The position numbers and the translations under genes are program-made. Positions 1 to 10,539 of a stretch of DNA of 64,000 nucleotides are shown piece by piece (position 1 is the stretch's first letter; each line of letters begins with the position of its first letter). The notes under the pieces are model-generated. The model was not told the DNA's origin and did not search any database. It worked only from the letters and a program-made list of their open reading frames with translations. Origin of the DNA: Panopea generosa (taxonomy: Eukaryota > Mollusca > Bivalvia > Adapedonta > Hiatellidae); assembly GCA_029582155.1 (NCBI GenBank), contig CM055897.1, positions 92,083,829 to 92,147,828 on the forward strand, in the 5' to 3' direction.

Positions 1-1845
1 TAACTTAGAGTTTAAGCATTGTTTCCGCATCATAATACTACAGTGGGTGGAATATTTAAGACCGGTATTTAAGCTCTGATTTAAACATTGCAAAAGTTGC
101 TTAGTTTTCAAACCGTACTTGAAGAAAGATAGATGGTAGCGTTTCTCTTCAGCTTGAATGTATCGGAAGTCGCACTTGAACCAGGCTCGCAAGACTGGAA
201 TTGCCTCTTGCTCCAAAATCCTAGATGGATGACTACCTCTGGAAAGTCGTAAAAGAGAAATAAAAGATTGATACAAAAAAGATGATACCAGTATGAAGAA
301 ACATCTAGGTTCACTCTCAATGTATAGAAATCAGCATTCTGATCAAAATTTGTTTATCATTTGATTTCTTTACTAATATTGACTCTATTTAATTATTTTT
401 TCACGTTCTGTACACATAAAGATTTTATAAAACAGTAAAAGTAAAAGCACAAACATTTTTTATTTTTACCTTAAGAAAACTTACTTGAACCTGTAGTTTG
501 GAAATAGTGTTTCATTGAATACTTGAACTTTTGGTTTAGAACTGATTTCTTGGAAACAGTTATTTATTGAAAGCTTACATGAATCGGTAGTTTGGAAACA
601 GTCATTCCTTGAACACTTACTTGAACCTATAATTTGGAAATATTGTTTCATTGAATGCTTGAACTTTTGATTTAGAAACTGATTTCTTGGAAACTGTTAT
701 TTCTTGAAAGCTAACATGAACCTGTAAGTTGGAAACAGTGATTCTTTGAAAACTTACTTGAACCTGTAGTTTGGAAACTGTGATTCTTTGGTGGCAATAT
801 AATCCTTCTGTATGTCATGGAGCGGCTCAAATGCATAGAACACCTCTGACTGCTGCTGTATTAAGTCCCCTGTCAATGATGAGCCACTCCTCATGTATCC
901 CACAATCACCACAGGTGTGAATCCTGTATTTGAACATAAGATACATATAGTATATCTCAAACACAGGTGTGAATCCTGTATCTGAACATAAGATGCATAT
1001 AGCATATCTCAAACACAGGTGTGAATTCTGTATCTGAACATAAGATACATATAGTATATCTCAAACACAGGTGTGAATCCTGTATCTGAACATAAGATGC
1101 ATATAGCATATCTCAAACACAGGTGTGATTCCTGTATCTGAACATAAGATACATATAGTATATCTCAAACAGCTGTGAATTTTGTATCTGAACATAAGAT
1201 ACATATATCATATCTTAAACACAGGTGTGAATCCTGTATCTGAACATAAGATGCATATAGCATATCTCAAACCCAGGTGTGAATCCTGTATCTGAACATA
1301 AGATACATATACTATATCTCAAACACAGGTGTAAATCCTGTATCTGAACATAAGATGCATATAGTTTATCTCAAACACAGGTGTGAATCCAGTATCTGAA
1401 CAAAATATTCATATAGTTTATCTCAAAAACAAGTGTAAATTCTGTATTTGAACATAAATATATATAGTTTGGTGTGAATTATGTACCAGAATACAAAATA
1501 TCTACATTAAATCTTACATAGGTGCGAATCCTCTTTCTGAACAAAAGATCCATATAGTATATCTCAAACACGGGTGTGAATTCTGTACCTGAATTTAAGA
1601 TATTCATACTTTAATTATATATCTCGAATTTTTGTGTGCACAAGCATTTGAATGCAAGATCCATGTAGTTAATCTCAAATGCATATGTGAATCCTGTATC
1701 TGTACACATGATAGATGTTATGTGTCAAATGCATCTAAGAATCCTTAATAGGTAACAATTCTTTATTTGCAACAAGAAACCTCCAACACGGGTGTGAATC
1801 CTTTATCTGAAATTAATACATTCATATTATATTTCAACAGTGGTG

Positions 1846-1896
<51 letters not shown>

Positions 1897-2525
1897 ATGG
1901 TTTGTGCATTGTCTGAGTAAGGTGTTTATCCATTGCAGAACTTTTTACAATGTCTGAGTAAGGGGTTTGTCCCTTGTCAGAAGTTTTTGTATTGTCTTAG
2001 TGTAGGGTTTGTCGCTTGTCAGACCTTTTTGTAGTGTCTGAGTAAGTGGTTTATCCATTGCCACAACTTTCTGCATTGTCTGAACGAACGGTTTATCCAT
2101 TTCCAGAGTTTATCTCTTTCTAGAATGTTTTTCATTTTGTGAATGAGAAGTTTGTCTCTTGTCAGAATCTTGTACATTGTCCAAATTAGTGGGGTTATCT
2201 ATTGTCAGATTTTCATACATCGTCTGAGTGAGGGGTTTGTCCTTGTCCAGAAGTGAGTGTGGTGTCTGATCTAGATATTGTACTGTATAAAGTGATCTCC
2301 ATTAAATAACCGTGCGATGCTTCACCTGTACTCCAACTGTACAACGTTATATTTAAAAACCCTACCTCCGATATCTCCACGAGCAGCCCCACGTCCTTCC
2401 AGGTACGGGTTGAGTTCATACACTCTGGCTGTCCTCCACCATATATAACAACCGAGTATCAAGTAACACACTCCCAGGGCCACCATGCACGTCAATAACC
2501 TCCGTGTTAACAACGGTCGATACAT
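1..2525 (-). CDS. Carbohydrate sulfotransferase (Gal/GlcNAc 6-O-sulfotransferase-like), 5' part
   Basis: Three exons join in phase on the minus strand: 2525-2366 (53 codons plus 1 nt, donor GTAGGG), 923-758 (acceptor TACAG, donor GTAAGT) and 238-1 (acceptor TTTCCAG, open to the window edge), giving 188 residues so far. Residues 10-30 form a single hydrophobic segment after a short basic N-terminus, the type II signal-anchor layout of Golgi sulfotransferases. Residues 58-72 hold the 5'-phosphosulfate (PAPS) binding motif, VVIVGYMRSGSSLTG, followed by FEPLH, as in the CHST1-7 group. Exon 3 continues with the charged and Cys-containing segment usual after this motif. Family knowledge: these enzymes transfer sulfate from PAPS to sugars of glycans in the Golgi lumen. 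The 3'-phosphate binding motif and C-terminus lie outside the window. The exact acceptor sugar cannot be told. Exon 2 is unusual in being flanked on both sides by tandem arrays containing copies of its own splice junctions. Confidence 0.83.
470..780. repeat. About 42-bp minisatellite carrying copies of a splice donor
   Basis: Degenerate units of about 42 bp, grouped in threes with a period of 136-137 bp. The last unit overlaps the 3' end of sulfotransferase exon 2 and its donor. The donor GTAAGT (minus strand) recurs intact at 757-752, 620-615 and 484-479. Confidence 0.8.
905..1830. repeat. 52-bp minisatellite carrying copies of a splice acceptor
   Basis: Units of exactly 52 bp in the best part (for example 911, 963, 1015), decaying beyond about 1440. 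Two variants alternate (ATACATATAGTATATC and ATGCATATAGCATATC cores), so the true period is partly 104 bp. Each good unit holds, on the minus strand, the acceptor ATACAG and the first roughly 15 bases of sulfotransferase exon 2. Confidence 0.88.
1848..1893. repeat. (AT)n microsatellite
   Basis: An uninterrupted TA dinucleotide run in intron 1 of the sulfotransferase gene. Confidence 0.95.
1895..2275. repeat. Degenerate 41-bp tandem repeat
   Basis: About nine diverged copies built around GTCTGAGTAAGGGGTTTGTC; spacing is 41 bp between the first three copies (1911, 1952, 1993). It lies in intron 1 of the sulfotransferase gene. Confidence 0.7.
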
Positions 2526-3110
2526 TTGATGTCCTCATTCAGATGCTTAAATATATAAACAGAATTTGGTAGTATTTAATTTAACAAACAATATTTTTAC
2601 TAAATATTGTAAACTGTTTTTATGGATGCCAGAGTTATTTAGTAATCGTCTGTCTATCTTTCATAAATAACCTCAACCCGTTTAAACATTTAAATAAAAC
2701 GTCATCATTGGTGGATTTTATTTTCATATTTGTTTTGTCCGTTCAAGAAAGAAACCTACTCTTAAGTTATATTACTACTGTATAAGTTCGGAGATCCGGT
2801 GAAAAAAAATGAAATGCTATCGCATTCACGTAAATATATTTTACTATATCAATGCATTTTACCACAATGCAACGTTCGGATTTGGCTAACAAAAGAACTT
2901 GATTTTATGCATAACTTTATCTCACTTTGCAAAACATGGTAAAGAACAATAATCAAATAAATAATGAACTTTGTAAATACATGTATGTAATCTGGCCTGT
3001 TCATGAAATAACCTGTTTGGTTGTAAATCGTTGAAAGACGAGAAGGTTGTCGCACAAATAACAACTCGTATGCACAACACAAAAGGTAAACGCCGTATGG
3101 AAGACGGATA
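2526..3110. other. 5' flank of the sulfotransferase gene, no feature seen
   Basis: AT-rich, stop-rich in all frames. A promoter or a 5' untranslated exon may lie here, but no clear TATA box or initiator was recognised. Confidence 0.4.
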
Positions 3111-3241
3111 CGATGTCACCGCTAAGGTTACAATACCACCCAACCCCACACCACCACCAAAAAAAAATGTTGGACATCTCAAAACGTTTTATGCTATAAC
3201 TCGGACAGTAACAATGTCACCGCTAAGGTTACAATACACAC

Positions 3242-3273
<32 letters not shown>

Positions 3274-3330
3274 CCACCACTACCACCAAAATAAAAATGT
3301 TGGACATCTCAAAACTTTTTATGAGTAACA
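3110..3330. repeat. Local duplication with (AC)n tract
   Basis: Two copies of an approximately 100-bp segment that begins ATGTCACCGCTAAGGTTACA and ends TGTTGGACATCTCAAAAC (3113-3192 and 3213-3322). The second copy carries an (AC)n run at about 3238-3270. Confidence 0.8.
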
Positions 3331-3529
3331 TGTCGCATCATAAAGACATCACATATATGTATGGACATTTATTAAAAAGGCAGTACCCTGTACGTGTATT
3401 ACAGTAATTGTTTCAAGTCAGCATCGGCAATAACAAGTCCAAGCAAGGAATAAAGTCAGAACTAAAAGAAACGTTCTGAAAAAAAGTGGTACAGAATCCG
3501 GGTAATGGCGAGGATAAAACTATACAGGC

Positions 3530-4255
3530 ATAATCCACTACTTCAACACCGGACACGGTCTTCACACAATCCACTACTTTAACACCGGACACGGTCTTCA
3601 CAAATCCACGTCTTCAACACCGGACACGGTCTTCACACAATCCACTACTTCAACACCGGACACGGTCTACACACAATCCACTACAACAAAACTGGACATT
3701 GTCTTTAAACAATCCACGTCTTCAACACCGTACACGGTCTTCACACAATCCACTACTTTAACACCGGACATGGTCTTCATACAAACCACGTTTTCGACAC
3801 CGGACACGGTCTACACACAATCCACTACTTTTAACACCGGACACGGTCTTCACACAATCCACTTCTTTAACACTGGACACGGTCTTCACATAATCGACTA
3901 CTTCAACACCGGACACGGTCTTCACACAATCCACTATTTCAACACCGAACACGGTCTTCATACAATCCACGTCTTCGACACCGGACACGGTCTTCACACA
4001 ATCCACTACTTCAACACCGGACACGGTCTACACACAATCCATTACTTCAACACTGGACACGGTCTTCACACAATCCACTACTTCAACACCGGACACGGTC
4101 TACACACAATCCAATACTTCAACACTGGACACGGTCTTCACACAATCCACTACTTCAACACCGAACACGGTCTTCACACAATCCACTACTTCAACAGCGG
4201 ACACGGTCTTCACACAATCCACTACTTCAACACCGGACATGGTCTTCACACAGTC
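3530..4255. repeat. 36-bp minisatellite, left part
   Basis: About 20 units around CACGGTCTTCACACAATCCA. The 36-bp unit is a multiple of three and keeps frames open, so a plus-strand frame from 3770 encodes repeated NTGHGLHTIHYF. This is a repeat artefact. The array resumes at 5532 after a LINE insertion. Confidence 0.93.
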
Positions 4256-5531
4256 GAAGCAGCAAGAATTGTAACCGGATTAACAAGATCAGTTTCTTTA
4301 CAAAATCTTTATACAGAGAATGGATGTGTTTTCTCAAAGAAAGGCGAAAGTAACAAAAACTTATGTTCATGTACAGGCCACAAATAATATGGTCCCTTCC
4401 TATATAGGCGACTTGATTCCTCCAATGATTCGTAACACTACTGATTATCAATTAAGAAATTCGGATAATGTAGCAACTCCTTACTGCAGAAGGCAATATT
4501 GTATACCTTCCTCGATAGCATTGTGGAACAAGTTAGACCCAGCAGTAAGAGCGATAGACTCAAGTATATCTGCCTTTAAAAACAATTTAAGAAGGTCACC
4601 TCAGAAACCTCCAAATTATTACTCGGAGGGGAACAGATACTTATCAACTCTGCATGCTAGAATCAGAAATAACTGCAGTAATTTGAATAGTGATATGTAT
4701 TTAAACCATTTAAAAAATAATCCCGTCTGTACTTGTGGCTATTGACTGAAGATGCTGAGCGCTACTTTTTTTAAATGTGACATATGTAGCTTCAAGAATT
4801 GATTTTTTTTAGCTCAATTAGAGCATTCCACCCAATATGTTCAAGGTTAATATTATATGGTAATTCTTATCTTGTATACGATGATAATACTAAAATATTT
4901 AAAGCTGTACAACAGTTTATTAAATCTTCAAAAAGATTTGAATTCGAGTACTAATTAAGAAATCCGTCATAAAAATCATTGTTATATCCAATAAGATAAA
5001 AAAAAACTTTCCATAACGATTGACAAACATTCATAATCAATATTAATATATATCTAGAATATGTAAACAGTTACTTTAATCACAACAATGCTGATCATAC
5101 CGGGTTAATCTTTTTTTATTGTTGTGTTACAAGTCTGCATAGTGTAAATGCATCTATTGCATTCCTATTCCTTTTCCAGTCTTCCATTTTTTTGTTCTTA
5201 TAAGAACTAAGTGGAATTGATATTATTGATTTTTTAAGTAATATTTTTTCTCTATTATTTCAATTGGTAATAACTGATGGATAATTGTGTACGCACTGTG
5301 GTACGCCTCTTTTCATTTTTGTATTAACTTTAACCCTTTATCATGTGTTATGCCATGTCATGTTGTTTTTGTTTTGTTTTTGTTTTGTTTTTTTGGAGGG
5401 GGGGGGGGGGTCTTCAAATATTTGTAATATTTTAGGGGAAGGGCCGTAACAAATGTTGTAGGAACTTGTGACCCAACCCCGTTGCTGCAATTATAAATGC
5501 AATAAAATATGATTAAACTTAAAACTTAAAC
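4256..5531 (+). mobile_element. 5'-truncated, decayed LINE (non-LTR retrotransposon) 3' end
   Basis: Translation gives the C-terminal part of a non-LTR retrotransposon ORF2. A segment EAARIVTGLTRSVSLQNLY (from about 4257) is followed, after a frameshift near 4320, by the stretch with PSYIGDLIPP, LRNSDN, PSSIALWNKL and the terminal Cys motif CTCG (4320-4745). Further pieces of the tail domain read on in shifted frames to about 4954. A 3' untranslated region with a G-rich tract (5398-5410) ends in a short A/T-rich TTAAAACTTAAA tail at about 5531. The copy is dead: at least two frameshifts and a 5' truncation. It sits inside the 36-bp minisatellite, and ACACA at both edges fits a target-site duplication. 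Confidence 0.85.
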
Positions 5532-5735
5532 ACAATCGACTACTTCAACACCAGACACGGTCCTCACAAAATCCACTACTTCAACACCGGATATTGTCTT
5601 CAAACAATCCACGTCTTCAACACCGGACACGGTCTACCCACAATCCGCGTCTTCAACACCGGACACGGTCTTCACACAATCCACTACAACAACACCAGAT
5701 ATGGTCTTCAAACAATCCACGTCTTCAACGTTTGC
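5532..5735. repeat. 36-bp minisatellite, right part
   Basis: Same unit as 3530-4255, about five to six diverged copies. It is the distal part of one array split by the LINE copy. Confidence 0.9.
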
Positions 5736-5838
5736 CCGCTTTGTTTAACATCGGATTGGATAATACTACAATATAGTTTTTTTATCTTATGTGCGATAGG
5801 TAGTCGTGATACGACTATATTAAGTCGATTACTTTGTC

Positions 5839-5844
<6 letters not shown>

Positions 5845-5873
<29 letters not shown>
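5845..5873. repeat. (AT)n microsatellite
   Basis: A pure AT dinucleotide run directly before ACATTACATC. Confidence 0.93.
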
Positions 5874-5876
<3 letters not shown>

Positions 5877-6009
5877 TACATCAACCAAAAGTCTATGAAT
5901 ATGAATAATAGAAGAATATTAATTACATTTGTCCGCTTTTCGTTATATTCAACACTCACATCATGACTTATTTCCAAAGTCTGTTTTAAACTCCTGAGTT
6001 TAAATCTTC

Positions 6010-6852
6010 AAGTATATGTTAAATTAGCAATGACCGTTAATGTACAGCACTTCTCTTGCCGTTAAATTATCAATGACCATTAATGTACAACACTTCTCTT
6101 GCCGTTACATTACCAATGACCATTAATGAACAGCACTTTTCTTGCCTTTACACTATCAATGACCATTAATGTACAGCACTTCTGTTGCCATTACATTATC
6201 AATGACCATTAATGTCCAGCACTTCTGTTGTCGTATCATTATTAATGACCATTAATATTACATTATCAATGACCAGCACTTTTCTTGCCTTTACATTATC
6301 AATGACCATTAATGTACAGCACTTCTGTTGCCGTTACATTATCAATGACCATTAATGTACAGCACTTCTGTTGCATTTACATTATCAATGACCATAAATG
6401 TCCAGCACTTCTGTTTCCGTTACATTATCAATGACCATAAATGTCCAGCACTTCTGTTGCGGTTACATTATCAATGACCATAAATGTCCAGCACTTCTGT
6501 CGCCTTTACATTATCAATGATCATAAATGTACAACACTTCTCTTGCCGTTACATTATTATGACCATTAATGTACAGCACTTCTGTTGCTGTTACATTATC
6601 AATGATCATTAATGTACAGCACTTCTCTTGCCGTTACATTATCAACGACCATTAATGTACAGCACTTATCTTGCCGTTACATTATCATGACCATTAATGT
6701 ACAGCACTTCTGTTGCCGTTACATTATCATGACCATTAATGTACAGCACTTCTGTTGCCGTTACATTATCATGACCATTAATGTACAGCACTTATTTTGC
6801 CGTTACATTATCATGACCATTAATGTACAGCACTTCTGTTGCCGTTACACAC
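6010..6852. repeat. 43/42-bp minisatellite
   Basis: About 20 units around CATTATCAATGACCATTAATG and CAGCACTTCTGTTGCCGTTA. Units at the left are 43 bp. Those from about 6650 have lost one A (ATCAATG to ATCATG) and are 42 bp, which opens a 94-codon frame from 6612; that frame is a repeat artefact. Confidence 0.92.
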
Positions 6853-7286
6853 CTAGTGAATTGTGCTACTTTAATAAGAATAATAAAACAAGATAGAGGA
6901 CAGAAGTAAACCAGTGTGTTACTTACATTCTATATGAGATGTATCCTGTATAAAATTTATCCCAGCAATATGCATATACTTAAATTATTCTCAACTTTTG
7001 TATTCGAGTCATGCATACATTTTTGGTTTAATGCTAAGCGGTCGGGGTAATATAATAAACTAAATAAGAAAATAAATTGGTTTTCAGGGTTTATGAATAA
7101 ACATCAAAACATTTATTCAAGCTGGGATAATGGAGGTCATATGGTCACACCTGACTGGATTTTAATGTTATAATAATTCAATATAAATAATGGATAGGAG
7201 TGCAGAATCGTCGTTAATCTCATTTAAGTGGGAAGATATTTCAAGGGAGTATAAAGACTGCCACTGTCGTTTTTTCAAGGGACGGG

Positions 7287-7288
7287 GG

Positions 7289-7319
<31 letters not shown>

Positions 7320-7321
7320 GT
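7287..7321. repeat. (GT)n-(G)n tract
   Basis: A GT run followed by about 18 consecutive G on the plus strand. Runs like this are prone to assembly and polymerase error. Confidence 0.9.
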
Positions 7322-7329
7322 TGCAGAAG

Positions 7330-8755
7330 GGGCATGAGAAATATTTATTATCGTGTGAATTTTGTGTTTTCCTTACATATATAAATATAGCTCTGTTAAC
7401 CTGTCTGCACAACTAGGCAATTTTTTGGACCTCAAAGAACATAAATATGACATTTCATTGCTAGTTAAATAATTGAATTTAATGAATCCGTTATTTGCGT
7501 GGGTATTGTTTAAGAACACTATGTCTGATAATAGCTGTAATTTAAAATGTGTCCTATTTTGACATTTCGATCAGTATTTAATTCCGGACTCGCCTATATC
7601 GACTATTGTGATGGCAGTGATCCCTGCAGCTCGCCATCACCTTATAAGAGTTTTGATGTGAAGATGATTAATGAAGTTCAAGGGATTTAACTTTATAATA
7701 AGGTGTATATATGACCAGATCAAGTTGACATTTTTTGGAATAAAGAATACCGACACAGTGTTAGAACGGTTAAGGCATGTACTGGATTTAAATCATGCAA
7801 AAAAAAAAAACAACGTTGGAAATTAAAGAGAAAACACATTGCCGAGAAGTCCTTAATCGTTTTTGTGACCTGTATCTATTTTTGATAAATAACCTATTGA
7901 AGACGGCTTTCAATCATTTACGAGAGTTATGTCCCTTTCCGAATAAATGTCTATAAACACGAGCTGCTGTATTTTGCAACTGAATGTGTATGTTTGCATT
8001 ATGTAGATATAAAATTTTCAGACAAGGTTTAAAGTGAATATTTGTCACAAATGACATTCCAACAAAACTAAATGCCATGGTATATAATTCTGCAACTTGA
8101 TGAAAATCGTCGTAATGTTACAAATTAATTCACAACTTGAGTTTTCAACCGGTGATGATAATCTTAAGGAACCACAAGTTCTATGTTCATGTTTCCTGTA
8201 GAACATGGTTAGAGATGCTCGCAATCACAATACCGGTTACAACAAGTCACAGACTGACCAGAATGTTTGGTATTTTGGCACTGGCGTCGTCTCCACGCCA
8301 TAACATAGATATTACACGGGTTTGACTCACTGCATGATAGGTAATTTATTAATAAAAAAACATCATATAACACAAGTTAAACATTTAATTATGTAACAAT
8401 ACTCTTTATATTACAGACAGTTATAAATGTTTTAAAATATAAATTCATTGAATAAATCAGTATTTTCTAATGATATATGACGGATGCTTTTGGCGAAAAC
8501 ACGAACTTCCTTAAAACAAAACTTTAACGCCAACTATGTTTATAGTTTAGAAAAAAAAACTAGAGACATTTATCTTAAGAGAAACTAACGAAAACTCCAC
8601 GCATCAATTGATTAGAAAGAAAATAAATCCAATTTGTTTATGAATATTACTTTATCAAAATTTGTGCGGACTTTGAACTCTTGAAAATTATAATTTTTAA
8701 CTTGTAAACATCTCCTACCGCGAAGTAAATTGTGTATCCGGAGTTCAAAAATGTC
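7330..8755. other. No gene seen
   Basis: AT-rich sequence with only short frames. No splice-compatible coding segment or RNA gene was recognised. Confidence 0.4.
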
Positions 8756-8759
8756 TTAA

Positions 8760-8980
8760 CCCTTTACTTCATATAGACACCTTTGGACACCTCTAATATT
8801 GAAAGCACTAATTCACCACGTATCAGCAATGAGTGAATTATGTTTATATTAACTGACAGAGTGGAAAACAGTGCAGGAAGTGTTCAGATTTCTCATTACA
8901 ACAATCTGAACTCTTCCTAAACTGTTTTCAAAGGCCTTCTGTGATTGATGCAGGAAAACACGTATCTATGGAGTAAAGGG
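8760..8980. mobile_element. piggyBac-like MITE
   Basis: A 221-bp element with perfect 9-bp terminal inverted repeats CCCTTTACT/AGTAAAGGG and imperfect continuation (ATAGACAC against a GTATCTAT arm). It is flanked by TTAA on the left (8756-8759) and TTAT on the right (8981-8984), fitting the TTAA target of piggyBac elements with one later mutation. The interior forms a second hairpin: GTTCAGATT and AATCTGAAC around 8882-8912, with AAAACAGT and ACTGTTTT outside it. No coding capacity. Confidence 0.7.
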
Positions 8981-9299
8981 TTATCGAACAATATAAATTT
9001 TAATTGATTATTAATGGTTTATATTTAATAGTTTACAGGAATTTGGTGAGAACATAGTGTGTGGAGTTTATACAAATTAGTAAACAGAAATCTTTTTATA
9101 ATTTTTATATGTATGTGTATGTAATCAAAATATTGACGCTGTTATCCCTTTTAACAATTAAAAGTATCTACGATTTGAAATAAGACGACTGACACTGAAA
9201 GTAATAATTATTCGGGATTGCTTAAGTCTGATTCTTCTATTGCTTCTGCAATCTGATCACCTCGGAGTTTATGCTACGCAATAGACCTCTGACATAACA

Positions 9300-10000
9300 A
9301 GGCGCCATTTTTAAACTACTTTCAGTCACATGATAAAATAAAATGGCGGCCCCCTAATGCCACCGTTATGTTGTACATGTTTATATACATGTACGTTGAA
9401 AATATAAACATTGGTTAATCAAAACTGATAATTTAAATTTCCCTATAAACATGACCCATGTCGAGTGTATAAATAAAAAATCGATATAATAACGCCATAT
9501 ATTCAACTTCATGACGGATACATAATTTGTAACTTTCACGCTAATGAAACAGGTGAATAGCGTTGGTGTATTCCAGAGCTATACACGAGGTGTATTATAC
9601 GGAGGATACGGAAATATCCGATGTTTCACGATTCTCTGACATGCCGTTTTGGAACTACTTTCAGTCACATGATAAAATAAAATGGTGGGTCCCTTATGCC
9701 ACCTTTTGTGGAAGTTGTGCTAGAGAATTTTATTAGCTGTCTGGGAGGAACAAAAATCTCGGATATAAACATGACCCATGTCGAGTGTATCAATAAAAGA
9801 ATTGATATAATAACGCCATATATTCAACTTAATGACGGATACATAATTTGTTACTTTCGGGCGAATGAACACACACGTTTAACACAGGCGAATAGCGTTG
9901 GTGTATTCCAGAGCTATACACGAGGTGTATTATACGGAATACACGATGTTTCACGATTGTTGCTTCTGATCAACACCCGGAATATCTCGCCGATTACCCT
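9300..10000. repeat. Tandem duplication of a dispersed repeat
   Basis: Two diverged copies about 350 bp apart share CTACTTTCAGTCACATGATA, CATGACCCATGTCGAGTGTA, CATATATTCAACTT and AGAGCTATACACGAGGTGTA (left about 9310-9605, right about 9650-9940). A 131-codon frame in the right copy (9696-10091) is broken in the left copy, which argues against coding. The block looks like a dispersed transposon-derived repeat. Confidence 0.65.
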
Positions 10001-10099
10001 CAGTAGACCAAGAAATCCGGAAACAGTCAAGATGTTCCTAATGCGTGTAGACGTTATATATCTCCACTCACCAACAATGCGATCAATTTAATAACATAC

Positions 10100-10535
10100 A
10101 TACTGCACACAGCAGACAGTTTCGTGAAAAAAAACAATGATTCCTACGATTTTACGTCAAACGAGTCAAAAATTCTAAAATAGAAAAAAATGTTTGTTAC
10201 ACATGTTCCCATAAGCTAGAGCATTGTTGTTTAGAAGTGAGTGTTGCAACATCGCTATTTATGATGATATTTATAAAAATATTTGGAAATATTTGCTTGC
10301 ACTTATTAGAAATTCATGTAAATGATCTCATAGATTTATAAGCCTTTGATGTTTAGAAAAATAGCCAAACAGAAAAAAATAGCCAAACATAGTTTGTATG
10401 AACATGTGGCTTAAAATATGTTTCCACAAACTTATATTACAAAATTATCCAATGACTTACAAAATGATTACCACAGAAAAGACAAATATATGCATCCGAA
10501 AAATAAAAAAAAGATGGTAACAACAATTATAGCTA
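10100..10535. other. 3' flank of SCG5, no further gene seen
   Basis: Sequence downstream of the SCG5 stop (minus strand). It probably holds the 3' untranslated region, but no convincing AATAAA signal was fixed. Confidence 0.35.
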
Positions 10536-10539
10536 TGTA

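Noticed and set aside
3770-4387. 205-codon chimeric frame
   Set aside because: It is 36-bp minisatellite followed by a dead LINE piece, not a conserved gene.
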